Shown here: positions 36,901 through 46,800 of the stretch, in pieces
How positions within the stretch are numbered: position 1 is the first letter of the stretch
Layout: each line of letters starts with the position of its first letter
Source of the DNA: Charina bottae
Lineage: Eukaryota > Chordata > Lepidosauria > Squamata > Charinaidae
NCBI GenBank assembly: GCA_023362775.1
Contig: JALMGJ010000013.1
Coordinates: 25,584,274 to 25,648,273, forward strand
Reading direction: 5' to 3'
Length of the DNA: 64,000 nucleotides
Translations under genes and position numbers: made by a program
The notes under the pieces: generated by a model
What the model was told of the DNA's origin: nothing
The model's database searches: none
Seen by the model: the letters and a program-made list of their open reading frames with translations, nothing else

Positions 36901-38037
36901 GATTCCTCATAGTTTATGCTATGCTCAAGATACATTATCTCCTGCTCTGATCAATTTGGAAACAGATCCAAACTAGCAGGAAACTTCCATCTGTAGTTTG
37001 TTTAACTTACATCTGAACTGTGATTCTTGGCTCATTTTTTTAAAGCAAGCCAGGTCATTTTTTATTCTGGCTTATTAGAGTACCAGGATCTTAGGTTAGA
37101 TGAAGCGCTAAACAAACAATGGACATCCTGATTTGTTTAGCCACTTCCATCAGAAGAAGCCATCCGGAATGAGCATGTTTGTTAACATGTTTGCTTAAAG
37201 TCAAAGAATGGCCCATTAATCAATTCAAAGCTAGTCATTCTATTAACCTTTTTAAAAAGGTCCTACTGAGAGTATCAGTTTGCAAGAACTCAGGCAGTCT
37301 GTTCTAATGCATCTTGGTAGATTCACGTTGCAGCCACTTGATGCTACAGCACAGGCAGTTGCACATCACGAGTTTTTTACCTCACATGCAGAAAAACTAT
37401 TTCCTCTTACAAATTAATAGTTATAGGCAGTCATCTAATGATAAGGCTGCTCCTCTCTGATACTGTTGTAATTAGGGGTTGGGTTCATGTGTTGCAGGAA
37501 ACCTGGTTTGTTAAACTGGCCATTTTAGCCTGCTTTACTCTCAGCACTGCACCATATTATGAAATATCAACCATAGTGGTTGGAGTCACACGTAATAAGC
37601 CAAAAGCAAACGAACCGTGATGGATTTCGGAGCTGAGGAAGGAGGGAGCGCATTACAAGGAGATAAACGCACTCACAGCCTTGAGAGCCTTGGCAGGCAA
37701 TTAAAGAAAGTTAGAGTAGCCCTACCCTAGAGCCCCTGGAGTATTTCCCCTTAGGTTAGTTAGGATAGCTTCTGTCTGGCAAGATTCTGTCTGTATGGTT
37801 ATGCAAATCACTGAATTAGATCTTCTAAGGCCACTTGGATTTTATATTTATATTTATTTTTACTTTTATATTTATATTTGGTAATTTTGTATTGATATTT
37901 TAGATGTTATTTATGCTTATTGTTTTAATGTGCTTGTTGTTGTAAACCACCCAGAGTCCCTCTTTTTGGGGGAGATGGGCGGTGGCAAAATTCAAAAACT
38001 GAATGAATGAATGAATGAATGAATGAATGAGAAAGAA

Positions 38038-38077
<40 letters not shown>

Positions 38078-41000
38078 AAAGAAAAGAAAAAAAAAGAACT
38101 GATAGTCGGAATACACTGACTCGCCTCTGTTCTTGGGCTGACCGGGACATGAACCATATTAAAGCTTAGCATAGTGCATATGCCCATTTCCATCTAAGAT
38201 TTCCCTGACTGTTTCTATTTGACAAGAGTTAATGACAGTCTTCTCTAAAACAATTCTAGGAAGCACTGGAGATGATGTTACTCCGAGGACCACAGAAATC
38301 TTCTGGTCATCCCCTTGCTAACTATCATTACTCAGGTAAAAGAAGATAACCTAAATTGGTCAGGATGTAGCCATGGCCTTTCTGAAACTTAAAGGAATTT
38401 AACCAATTGCTGTATTATAGTTCAGGGCTATAACTCCGAACTGTCACTCTGTAATCCAATTTGATTTATGTGGAGAAGTAGGATCTACTAAATATTGAGG
38501 GAATTATTTCAAAACACACACTGCAAGTTCTAAATCTAGTTTTGATTGTGGTGAGACTTCTGCTGAGAAATAAAGTAAGAACCACAGTAGATCAGACCAA
38601 AGGCCCATCTGATCTACCATTAGGTTCCTAAGGTGACAGACCAAATGCCATAAGCAAGACACGAGTGTATCACAGCCTTTTGCTCGTGTTCCCCAACAAC
38701 TGATATGTGGAGGTTTGCCACCTGCTTAGGCATGTACATGATACAGGACCATCACCTTATCTATGCTTAAAGCAAATTCTGTGATTCCTTACTTGAGAAG
38801 TAAGTCCCATTATATTCAGTGACATTTTCAGTTAAGTAAATGTGCATAGGATTGCAGACCTACTGGAGTTCTATTTCCAGTAGAGTAGTAGTGTAGTATG
38901 ATGGGGCATCCAACAATGGATTCTCTTTCCAGGGAAGGCAGAATTCAACAGAAAATGGTTCATCTTCTAGAGTTCTCTTGCAGTTCTCTCTACATCTTTC
39001 CAGAATAGAATTGTCTTTCTGGTCCATCTCTGTTTTCTTCTGACATTGTCTAGAATATCAGCCTTTTTTGGGTGGGTGGGGGAGTTGAACCTTTCTTTTG
39101 TCTTTTAACTTCCCTGCCCTCTTCCCATCATCCTGGACTTTAGGGGGGAAACTGAGTCCAATTCTTCTTTAAAACTGGAAAAGAAAAGTTGGAAAGTATA
39201 GTTTTGAAATTCATTGTAAAATCAGTTATATTTGGCAAGATGAAGTAACTCCTTGGAAGAAAACAGACTTCAAGGTTTAAGATAGCATAGTTAAGGCAAT
39301 AACTATAATAAAAAGGGATGTCACTTAACGTAAATTTCCTGAAAACTGGACATTATTTGTCCACTACTGAGATAGGAAATACTTCTACTGTTGTTACTCT
39401 TGTGTATTGTTTTCTTTATTGGGAAATGATGTGAATTAGTTTATTCATCTTTATGGCTTTTAAAAATGAATAAACAAAATAGGCTCTGAGTTTTCCAGAT
39501 GTATTGACAAACTCATTATGTTAGCAGGTTTCCCAAGAGGCAAAAATAAGCAAAAGGGAGGCAGTAAAGATTTTAATTTTACAGGAGCGATAGGCCATTA
39601 AACAGATTGTCTATATTACTAATTTGTTTCCTGTTGGAATTCCAGGTTCACATCTGTGGACTCCTGCTGAGAAACAGTTGTTTAAGAAAGCTTTTGGGTT
39701 GCACAAAAAGGACTTTTACCTCATACAGAAGAAGGTAATATTTTCACAAACTAGTGCTTTTATTTCCTATTTTAAAAATATATCCTTTATTATTAATATT
39801 CTAGCTTTTCTGTTACCTTTAAAATCCATTAACTACAGGTAGCCCTTGACTTACAACCACAGTAGGGACTGGAAAATTTGTCATTAAGCGAGGCATCATA
39901 TGACTGCACCTGACTTTAAGACATTTTTGCGGTGGTCGTTAAGCAAATCACGTGGTTCCCCATTGATTTTGCTTGTTGGAATCTGGCTGGGAAGGTTGCA
40001 AATGGTGATCATGTGACCCTGGGACTCTGCAACTATCGTATATACATGCTGGTTGCCAAGCGCCTGAATTTTGATCACATGACTGCGGGGACATTGCAAC
40101 GGTCATAAGTGTGAGGACTTTTCTCAGTGCCATCATAACTTTGAACAATTGCTAAGTGAATGGTCGTAAGTCGAGGACTACCTGTATTTTAAGGGTGCAT
40201 GACTACATGCCCATTTACATCAGAGCAGTTAAGGTTACTTTTGTTACTTGGTACCTGAGACTAAATCTAATCTCAAATCCTCTTGAATACAGAACGAGTG
40301 CAGAGAAGGACAGCAGCAACATCTTGTTTGTTTCATACTGTATATTAAAACTATTCCTTGTATTTTACCCATATTGAAATTATTTCTTTTCTCCTCCTCC
40401 TTTGATAGATACAAACTAAGACTGTTTCTCAGTGTGTTGAATACTACTATAGCTGGAAAAAAATATTAAAATTTGACTGCAGTCGAGCACAAGTGGTAGA
40501 AAAGAGACCCAAGATTGAGCAGGATGAGATAGAATTGGATGAAGAAAAGGTAGAACAAGATTGAAAAGTTTGTTGGGAATTACAGCTGAGATTTAGTAGA
40601 TGGATTTTAAAAATCTACACTTTCCTCCTATACTGTGCCCCCCACTTTAGGAAATGCAGAATTCATGCAGCAGAATTCCAGAGTCATGCAGGGGGAGATT
40701 TCCCTGGTCTCTTTCTCTTTTCCTTTCGTGAAGCTGTCAGAATAAATACTTGTCTATGAAAATTCATGGTATAATCAGTATGTGTATTTTGTGATCTAGA
40801 AGGTCCTTCTTTCCACACCATTGCAGCCTATTGGCTTTCAGGTTGAAGCTGTTGCAGTTCCTTGATGGCTGTGTGGGCTCCTCACAATTGTAAGGACTAA
40901 CTGCCTTATAAATTAGAAGTGACTGTACTGTACCCATTTGAAGACACAATCTGCAGTTTTTCAAAAGAGCTGGCAAATTGATTTTTTTTTCTTAAAATAA

Positions 41001-42636
41001 AAGTTGAGGCTTTCAGGAATCCAAATCCTGTACTAGAGCCACATTCCAAATGGCATAAGCAAAATTGTGAAAGACAAAATTCTTCTGGCCATTGTAAGAA
41101 TTTATAACTTTGTTGACTTAAAAATGATTCTGATGTTTGTGCAACATCTGTGTGCCAGATGACACATGAAGAGAGGATTTGATATTGTGCACTTGTGCTT
41201 TTTTCTGTGGTCAACAGGAACAATTTTGTTTTCTTTGCACCTACTACAGTCCTGATCAAAAACAGGATTGTAGCAGGTAGCAGTGGACTAAATCCCACAT
41301 TCAATACACTGCTGTTTATTTTACTAAGGCAGTTGTGCAAAAGGCAGTCATGTGATTAACTTTAACCTCTGCTTTGGTCCTTACACTAGTTTATGTCTGG
41401 AGGGATTGCCTTGCATTTCGTCTTTTGATTGCACAACCCTTAGGTATTGTGTTTTTTGCACGCTTCCTTGTGTGCAAGTACTTTCAGAAAGCTTGTTGGC
41501 TTTGCTAAAACACAATGGGATGAAAAGGAAGTACATTTTCTTCCAGTACTCCTCAAGCATATTTGCTTAGCACCTTCCTCTCAGATTAATTTATCTTAAT
41601 ATCAATCTTTTATTTGTTAATCATATTTGTATAGCTGCCCATCTCATAAAAGAGTGACTCTGGGCAGTGTACAACACTCAATTAAAAGAACCGATAAATA
41701 CATATAAAACAATCATTAAAACTATAAAGACCATAAAAAAACACAGAACAAGAGAGGATGATGCTATGGCTTTGACACAATTGTTTTAGCTTTGCATGGG
41801 TCATGTTGTAGTTCTCTCTCTTATGTAATGGTGGCAAATATGGTCTTCATTTCTGTTTTTCACATGGTTGTTATTGTATTGATCTACTGATTGATGGTTT
41901 GGGGGGTAGTGCTTTTAATTGATTTGATTTGAACATTGCACAAATAACTTTTATAACTGGAAAACTAGTGAATTGTGAGTAATTAAATCAACACACAGAT
42001 ATTCCATGACTTACAGATTGTATGCAGCCCAAAGAAAAGGCACTGCCACCTGCCTAAACAGGAGAATAAGCTGAAACCAAGGAATTACAAAAAAGCAGTA
42101 CAGAGTGCCTTCAGTCCAACCAGCAGCCAGAAGGAAGTTGTAGATAGGCCCAAAAGCACAGGCAGTCAGGGTGTGTTCCCATGTAAAGAGTGTGCAAGGT
42201 AGTACTGTAATTTATTCATCCTCTTGGTGTTTTGTGATCATTTTACATGTTTGGTGATGATGCTTAATCCAAAAAAGTGTTTCCCCCTTCCCTATTTTTC
42301 ATGTTGGGGTCACTTGCTGTGACATCTCAGTTCACTCTGATGGCCATTGTCCATGTGCATCAGAAAAAGCTGGAGCAAAGGGAGAGCCTATTTTTCTTAC
42401 ACAAGTTGAGAATTGCTTGTGTGTGTGTATGTGTAAATTGTACAACTGAAGAGTACTGTCTCCGGTCTACATCTAGAGTGTTTGACAAGATAAAAAGTCG
42501 GAATGCTCACATGAAACGCCATCGCCTACAGGAGCAGATGGAACCAATGATAAAGATTAAGTGGCCCATAAAGCATCTGAAAAATGAACCAAAGAAGGAA
42601 GAAAAAACGTTGGACATGGATTTCCTCCAGTGGTAA
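18622..42636 (+). CDS. ZNF541: ZNF541 orthologue, ELM2-SANT zinc-finger protein (15 coding exons)
   Basis: Exons joined by me: 18622-18925, 20419-20662, 21749-23510, 25489-25547, 27269-27428, 28356-28523, 31037-31370, 32122-32185, 35922-36064, 36194-36297, 38260-38335, 39646-39734, 40409-40549, 42017-42198 and 42477-42636. Together they make 3990 nt with no stop, about 1329 residues, close to the length I recall for mammalian ZNF541. Domains: C2H2 fingers near 142-162, 170-190 and 198-220; a degenerate finger near 809-829; ELM2 near 1030-1125; SANT near 1142-1190; a C2H2 finger at 1272-1292. ELM2-SANT modules recruit HDAC1/2. In mammals ZNF541 is a testis protein acting with KCTD19, HDAC1/2 and DNTTIP1 in the nucleus to complete meiotic prophase. 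Every junction keeps phase, which strongly supports the model. All introns are GT-AG except one GC-AG. Confidence 0.95.
19200..19495 (+). mobile_element. Old LINE 3' fragment
   Basis: Begins like the LINE protein end (GCACCAAGCTTTTGAACTGC, the A-L-W-N-x-L-P region), then a T-rich 3' UTR and AGTAATAAATGAATAA. Confidence 0.45.
19520..19740. repeat. Same dispersed CTAAGCC-type repeat
   Basis: Contains TTAAACCATAG, GGCTAAGCAAAAACC, CATTAAGCCATCC, GGCTTAGCATGAACG and AATCATGGTTTAG, ending TGTGAACC. It lies in the ZNF541 intron between coding exons 1 and 2. Confidence 0.45.
20074..20382 (+). mobile_element. hAT (Charlie-like) MITE next to a ZNF541 exon
   Basis: 309 bp, ends CAGCCGTTCTCAACC and GGTTGAGAAACCCTG. 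Target duplication GGGTAGAT/GTGTAGAT (7 of 8) at 20066-20073 and 20383-20390. Repeats of GGAACCC inside. The ZNF541 exon starts 28 bases after the right duplication. Confidence 0.85.
20419..20662 (+). CDS. ZNF541: ZNF541 coding exon 2 (fingers 1 and 2)
   Basis: Codes residues 102-183, with finger 1 (C142, C145, H158, H162) and the first part of finger 2 (C170, C173). The acceptor is a weak tract ending in ATTTAG. The donor GTAGGT splits Leu183, and finger 2 is completed by the next exon. Entering at 20419 is the only nearby choice that fits the phase-1 end of exon 1 and keeps the ELGL stretch. A hAT-type element ends only 36 bases upstream. Confidence 0.88.
21749..23510 (+). CDS. ZNF541: ZNF541 large coding exon 3
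   Basis: This 1762-nt exon codes residues 183-770. It begins with the end of finger 2 (SGHMLTH) and finger 3 (C198, C203, H216, H220). A long Ser/Pro-rich region of low predicted order follows, with a basic stretch ([11 protein letters not shown]) and the ending KLTIFNRIQ. The acceptor is a T-rich tract ending in CCTCAG. The frame stays open to 23534, but the exon must leave at 23510 (CAG, then GCATGT) to join the next exon in frame. Confidence 0.9.
24480..24830 (-). mobile_element. LINE 3' fragment, minus strand
   Basis: Minus-strand reading gives the F-W-K-S-L-K-T-W-L type ending of the LINE protein, followed by the AT-rich 3' region with a reversed CTGGCAGTGTACAA motif. It lies in the GC-AG intron of ZNF541. 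Confidence 0.6.
24973..25274 (-). mobile_element. hAT MITE family A, copy 3 (reversed)
   Basis: 302 bp, opposite orientation, more diverged and longer in the middle. Target duplication GTGTAAGC/GTGCAAGC (24965-24972 and 25275-25282; 7 of 8). It sits in the GC-AG intron of ZNF541. Confidence 0.88.
25489..25547 (+). CDS. ZNF541: ZNF541 coding exon 4 (59 nt)
   Basis: A small exon coding [16 protein letters not shown] and a few more residues. It directly continues FNRIQ of the previous exon, as I recall for ZNF541 in other vertebrates. Acceptor AAAACAG, donor GTAAGC. It ends with two codon bases that become Cys790 with the next exon. The reverse-direction SINE-rich intron downstream is unrelated to it. 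Confidence 0.85.
25620..25978 (+). mobile_element. tRNA-derived SINE with BovB-like tail (Sauria-SINE type)
   Basis: Head with box A (TGGCTCAGCGGTTAAGACGCC) shortened here to TGGCTCAGCGGTTAAGACG and box B (GGTTCGATTCCC). The tail contains AGAGTCGGACACAACTG, which matches BovB LINE 3' ends, then a CCTTTA tail. A 16-bp duplication around TTTATTTGGTAG flanks it (25604-25619 and 25979-25994; 15 of 16). Confidence 0.85.
26726..26750. repeat. (TAG)n microsatellite
   Basis: Short run of TAG units in the ZNF541 intron before exon 5. A TATA run of similar size lies at 28828-28846. Confidence 0.8.
27269..27428 (+). CDS. ZNF541: ZNF541 coding exon 5 (degenerate finger 4)
   Basis: Codes residues 790-843 (phase 2 in, phase 0 out). 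It carries a finger-like block with C809, C812 and H825, but Tyr829 stands where a C2H2 finger needs its second His. Acceptor GCCCACAG, donor GTAAAA. The block ([19 protein letters not shown]) is recognisably ZNF541. Confidence 0.88.
28356..28523 (+). CDS. ZNF541: ZNF541 coding exon 6
   Basis: A phase 0-0 exon of 168 nt, residues 844-899, beginning [12 protein letters not shown] and containing the conserved-looking [11 protein letters not shown]. Acceptor CCTTTAAG, donor GTGGGT, which is weaker than consensus. It was too short to stand out as an open frame and was found by phase and similarity to the family. Confidence 0.85.
28907..29121. mobile_element. Penelope-like foldback, second family
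   Basis: 58-bp perfect inverted arms (28906-28963 and 29031-29088), then a tail ending CCTTCGACAATAC. A 12-bp duplication ATTAAAAACATT flanks it (28895-28906 and 29122-29133). On the minus strand CTGAAGA (28995-28989) and GAAAC (28968-28964) frame a short helix II, a weaker hammerhead match than the first element. Confidence 0.7.
30524..30628 (-). repeat. Unrecognised 105-bp repeat, copy 2 (inverted)
   Basis: Reverse complement of the segment at 4217-4321, about 97% identical, within a ZNF541 intron. The minus-strand frame is open over the same residues. Confidence 0.8.
31037..31370 (+). CDS. ZNF541: ZNF541 coding exon 7
   Basis: Codes residues 900-1010. It contains a lysine/arginine cluster ([11 protein letters not shown], a likely nuclear localisation signal), a proline run (IPPPPPV) and the well-conserved block [19 protein letters not shown]. 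Acceptor TGTGTCAG. The donor GTAATT leaves phase 1. Confidence 0.92.
32122..32185 (+). CDS. ZNF541: ZNF541 coding exon 8 (start of ELM2)
   Basis: A 64-nt exon coding [22 protein letters not shown], phase 1 in and phase 2 out. Acceptor AATTTTAG, donor GTAAGT. Its last residues, with [13 protein letters not shown] of the next exon, form the start of the ELM2 domain. Confidence 0.88.
32195..32260 (-). mobile_element. LINE 3' tail, minus strand
   Basis: (ATTT)n followed by AACCGCCCATCTCCCCC, the reversed hairpin start. It lies just after ZNF541 exon 8. Confidence 0.65.
34060..34135 (-). mobile_element. LINE 3' tail, minus strand
   Basis: TTATTTATTTATTTTTATTT, then GCACCGCCCATCTCGC, the reversed family end, in a ZNF541 intron. 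Confidence 0.6.
35922..36064 (+). CDS. ZNF541: ZNF541 coding exon 9 (ELM2)
   Basis: Begins GSRF-type ELM2 signature ([15 protein letters not shown]) and continues through [10 protein letters not shown] to ETQKR. Acceptor TTATTTCAG. The donor GTGTGG after 36064 is the only nearby one giving phase 1, which joins as Val-Thr-Asp to the next exon. Without splicing, the frame would read on through intron sequence into exon 10. Confidence 0.9.
36194..36297 (+). CDS. ZNF541: ZNF541 coding exon 10 (ELM2 C-terminal part)
   Basis: Codes [11 protein letters not shown], then [22 protein letters not shown], the helical end of ELM2. Acceptor CTTGCAG, donor GTAAGA, phase 1 to phase 0. The intron before it is only 129 bases, the shortest in the gene. 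Confidence 0.9.
36790..36880 (+). mobile_element. Diverged LINE 3' tail
   Basis: GTGCCGCCTAGAGTCAC, GTGAGATGGACAGC and TATATAAATAAG, followed by GGAT repeats. Confidence 0.6.
37905..38010 (+). mobile_element. LINE 3' tail with microsatellite
   Basis: Hairpin sequence of the family (ACCCAGAGTCCC, GGGGGAGATGGGCGGT) leading directly into AATG and GAAA repeats. Confidence 0.75.
37999..38095. repeat. Compound microsatellite (AATG)n(GAAA)n
   Basis: About seven AATG units followed by about sixteen GAAA units, directly after a LINE tail. Confidence 0.95.
38260..38335 (+). CDS. ZNF541: ZNF541 coding exon 11
   Basis: A 76-nt exon coding [16 protein letters not shown] and HPLANYHYS, phase 0 in and phase 1 out, linking ELM2 to SANT. 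Acceptor ATTCTAG, donor GTAAAA. Confidence 0.88.
39646..39734 (+). CDS. ZNF541: ZNF541 coding exon 12 (SANT N-terminal half)
   Basis: Codes [17 protein letters not shown] and [11 protein letters not shown]. Trp1144, the E-K-LF-KAF pattern and the DFYLI core are the first two helices of a SANT domain. Acceptor AATTCCAG, donor GTAATA. A TA-flanked MITE lies 99 bases downstream in the intron. Confidence 0.92.
39834..40186. mobile_element. TA-flanked MITE (family C), copy 2
   Basis: 353 bp, ends TACAGGTAGCCCTTGACTTA and TAAGTCGAGGACTACCTGTA. It is intact and lies in the intron inside the ZNF541 SANT domain. Confidence 0.8.
40409..40549 (+). CDS. ZNF541: ZNF541 coding exon 13 (SANT C-terminal half)
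   Basis: A phase 0-0 exon of 141 nt. It begins [18 protein letters not shown], the third SANT helix, followed by an acidic linker ([11 protein letters not shown]). Acceptor TTTGATAG. The donor after GAAAAG is GTAGAA. Confidence 0.9.
41595..41740 (-). mobile_element. LINE 3' fragment, minus strand
   Basis: AGCTGCCCATCTCATAAAAG and GACTCTGGGCAGTGTACAAC match the reversed hairpin region of diverged family members. Confidence 0.6.
42017..42198 (+). CDS. ZNF541: ZNF541 coding exon 14
   Basis: Codes a basic, Ser-rich stretch (residues 1217-1276) ending FPCKECA, the first half of the C-terminal finger (C1272, C1275). Acceptor GACTTACAG, donor GTAGTA, phase 2 out. The split of this finger after the second Cys matches the next exon exactly. 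Confidence 0.88.
42477..42636 (+). CDS. ZNF541: ZNF541 last coding exon
   Basis: Begins [16 protein letters not shown] (H1288, H1292 complete the finger) and ends [12 protein letters not shown] at 42634-42636. Acceptor CATCTAG. The upstream open frame from 42277 is intron read-through and is not part of the protein. Confidence 0.92.
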
Positions 42637-43890
42637 CTGGGAAGGAACAGTTTCAGGGTAAGAATGCTGTTAAGCTACTGCATGCCAGGAAAAAAAAAAT
42701 CAGGATATGACGGGGGTTCTTTTAAAAATTATGTTTAAATTAATACTCCAAATAGATAACTATTCTTAGCTTTGACTTACCTGGGTTTGAGTTAGCAATG
42801 GAAAGATGCGCTGTACATCCGTACATCTGAAAGGATTGTCCATCCGTCACTACAGTATTGAAGGCCAGGAGTTGACAGTATAGATGACACAGTGATGCCG
42901 TTAAGGAAGTAACCCAGTCATCTTTGATCTTCCATTACAAATAGTGAAATTCATCATATAATTTGACATGATGATGCTCTGAGCTTCTGCATTAACTCTA
43001 GGGAAAGCTGATAAGGTAGAAAGGAGGCAGGGAAACTCACTGTGATGACATCACATTGCACAGTGGGATTAATAAAATGACAAGAAATAAGGGGAAAGTC
43101 GAGATGATAAAACTACTGTTGATGCCAACTGCTCTGTTGCATAAATTCTAATTATATCCGTTTCAAGAAGTGCTAACCACATTGCTTGCAATAGAAACAA
43201 ACAATAATACAGCATCTTAAAAGACCAATTTATTCTGATGTCAGCTTTGACCATTTGTATTAGGTATTTTGGGGAGCTTCTGTGCCAGTACAGATTAAAC
43301 TTTTAAAAACTCAATATTATATAGTATTGGATAACTCATGCTTTATCATAAGTGACTTATGAATTAAGACTGCATTAAATTTTAGATAGATATAGTTGGA
43401 AGGATATTTATTAAGTGTGTGCAAAATCTACTGATCTGGCTGTTTTAAGGATAGTCTGGTGGTTTCTGGAACTTAATCCTCCAAACTAGAAGGGTTTTTT
43501 GGCATTCAGTACAAAACAGGCTGATTTAGAGGATTAACTTCCAGATTTGAAGGTTTAACTTAACAGCTAATTTAACGGTTCATTTAGCTTATAAATCACA
43601 TCCTCTGCCTATATTTAGTTGCATATCTTGTTAAGTTCAAATGTTATGATACTCTAATTCTCTCTCTCTTTTTCCCCCTGATCCCTCCCCAACTGTGTCT
43701 TCTAGGGTTCTGTTATTACTACATATTTTTTTTGGAGGAGGAGGAAGTAGACCAATCAATGAGAAATCACCATTATATTTAGTATCTTTTCTGTGATCGA
43801 TATTATACAACTGCTTTTTGATTCACTCTATAGTACTGAAGTGATCTGTGTTGTTGTTATTTTGTATGCACTCAGTGTTGCTTATTAAAT
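42637..43890 (+). other. ZNF541: ZNF541 3' UTR and candidate polyadenylation signals
   Basis: No conserved coding content. AATAAA occurs at 43071-43076 and ATTAAA at 43884-43889. Either could end the transcript and I cannot choose between them from sequence alone. A donor-like GGTAAG just after the stop, near 42658, could start a 3' UTR intron, but nothing confirms it. Confidence 0.35.
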
Positions 43891-46800
43891 TGGGTTCTGC
43901 AGCCAAAACTGTAATACCTTTCTGGATTTATTCTTTTGGTTAGCTCCTATCCAAATGACAATGCTGAAATCCAAACAGAATGGGGACTTTGTTGTGTTTT
44001 GGTAAGAACCTGTCAGCCCTTCAAAGTAGACCAGATCAGGAAACACACTCCATAGGAAGCCAGAACTATACTTTATTGAGATACCAATCGAAGAGAATTT
44101 ATTGAGATAGTAACAAAATGTTGCACATATGCCTGTGTTTCACCTTCCCTCCCTGTTATACCCCATTGAATCTGAGAGGAGTCAGCCTGAGTCTTATTGT
44201 CTCCCTCCCCAGGACATAAGGAATGCTTCTGTCTGTTTATATAATGGTTTCGGAGTATTTGCTTCAAGGCTGTCTCTCTGGCTCTCTACAGAATCAAAGG
44301 GTATTATTCTTTATGGGAATCAAACAAATGCTTTTTGAGGAGCTATGACATGGAGCTGAACTTTTCCTGCCACATTTTTAAAAATGAAAGCCTTATTTGA
44401 ACCAAAATAACTTCAGTAATTCTTTTTTTGGTTTGCTCAACATGGCGGTCACGTTTCCCTAAAAGATGAAGCCAAAATCAAACCATATTATTACGTAGTA
44501 TGGTGGTTTAACCCAATGAATGAGATGGCATTGTGTTATTCTATCCTGTTTCTTGAAGGTTAACACATTCTGCAAATTTTTTAGTGTGACTCTTTGCTGA
44601 GGTTGTTGGGTACACGGATAAAAAGGAATCAACAGTGCAGCCTTTGCCTTCTATCTTCTGTTTTACTTCTGATGCAAGCAAGCAAGCAACAACTTTATTG
44701 ATTAGTCTTACTTCTGATGCAGCTAACTAATTTTGTGCTGGAGAGTTGGTCACTGGTTTCTATTTTGCTGGGCTTATTCATACTGTATTTCAGAATAATT
44801 TTATATAAATCTCAGCAGTAGCCAGTAACAACAGTAGACAGCTGAGCTGAATCATTTTATTTATTTTATTCACTGAATATATTCATCTCCCCAATAGACT
44901 CAGTGTTAATCTTTTTAATGTACCATACCTTGTTTCAGTTTATTGCACCATTACTTTGCATAAGTAACAAGCCCATGGGAAGGGGGGACAAACTTGTATG
45001 GAATATCAACATAAATTAGTTTGATTCCTAAGCTTGTTTAAGGGATCTTGGTTTACCCCTCCCTGCCAGATACAACAAATCTGTTCCTACTGACATTTGG
45101 CCTGGGTAATTGAAGGACAGCCCATTCTGGCTTCATCCATTGACTATGGGAACAAGGATCAGAAACATGTATTCAGTCAAGGGAACACGAGTAAAAGTGG
45201 ATACTAATGCCATTTAGAACTTGATTCTTCATTCAGACTTCAAGACGTTATTGCTGTCCACTTCCCTTTCTTTACGGGTCTTGTCTTAGGAGTTTACAAG
45301 CCTGGGAGCAGGATCTCTCTTTCTAAAATTGGCTGCGGCTGTATTTACATTATCTTCAAAGCCATTAAGCTCATTTAAAACACACGGTGCTCACTGCCAT
45401 CATACATCTTGCATTGTGGCCAGCTCTTTCATTCACATTCGCAATCACTGTGGACAAGATAAATGCATCTTGGAGATCCTGAAACTGGAATTTATAATCT
45501 GCATTCATTGTAGATGACAAAGTACAGTTTCCAGACCTTCAGGATAGCATGTGATGCGGGCCTAATTGATACAGCAGAGCTCTGTAAATGAGCTGGGTAC
45601 TACTGGAGATAATATAGTGGCACATACTTACAAAATGGGCTTTCATAGCTTTGCATCTTGTTTTGGAAGCCAATTATCTGTTAGATAGGATAAAAATATA
45701 ATAAATAAGCATTGTGATTTGTATCTTCATGAACCTTTTCAAGGGGGAGTCCATTTTATGGCCTGCAATCCAGCCAACGCACATCCCATTATTTGTCTTC
45801 ATTCCTTACATCTTTTCGAAACCTAGATTTCTCCAGGGCAGCCTATTTAAATGAAATGCCACTTTGAGAAGCAGGCATACGGTTTTGCATTCTATACATT
45901 ATGGTTATTCTCAGACACCAATCATAATTGGTTAACACACATCTTCACCTATCGGTTTCCATGGGTTTTGTTTCCTCATGCACTCAAATATAGGTAATTT
46001 TGCTTCCTAATTCAGCTATGAGTGGGTTTGAGCTGTTCACATCCTTTTGAATTTTAGGTCTCCACCTATTTTCATCATGGCTGCTCTTTTTTTTTTTTGA
46101 CATTTCCGAAATGCTGCAAGATGGCCTTATGGACACAGAGACCAGCCAATAACTGATAAAATACTGACAAGTACAGGGTTCTCCCGTGTACATGTCATCT
46201 TTCACAGCTACTTGCAAAACACAGCCATAGTGCATTTGAATCTTTCTTAAAACCTGCAAACAAGTTACATTCTTACGCTATATGCATTCACTCTCTTCGT
46301 TAATGACATAAGAAGGCTTTAAGACTATAGCTTTTAAATGCTTAGTGCAACTGATAAATCAAGAACATTATTATTTTTTTCAAAGAGAAAACCTCAATAT
46401 TCAGATTTATGCAGTGGGGTTACTGTGGCAAAATACAGTTATAGCTTTAAGTATATCTGCATTGTATTTTGTTCTGCACAGTGCAAATTCCCATAAAACC
46501 ATCTTTTTAACTGTCTTTCTGCACCCTCGTTTCAAATTTAGATGCAAGTTTCCAAAAGCGTAGGTTGAGAAAACGAACCAACCAACCTAAAATCATGTAT
46601 TGCTAGCAACCTCTCGGCCTAGATGTCCATCCCAAATTCAGATTGAGCTTTATTTGTATGAATATCACAGGGCTTAGATTTGCCTGTGGTGGCCTAATGT
46701 CATCCTCCATCTTCCCAACTCTGCCTTCCAGATGTGTTTGGAATTTCATCCTAACTAGCATGGTTGCTTATGGAATAATTTGAGTTCAACATATCAGGAG

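Noticed and set aside
42277..42476. Open frame upstream of the last ZNF541 exon
   Set aside because: It is intron read-through. The acceptor at 42475-42476 and the split finger fix the exon start.
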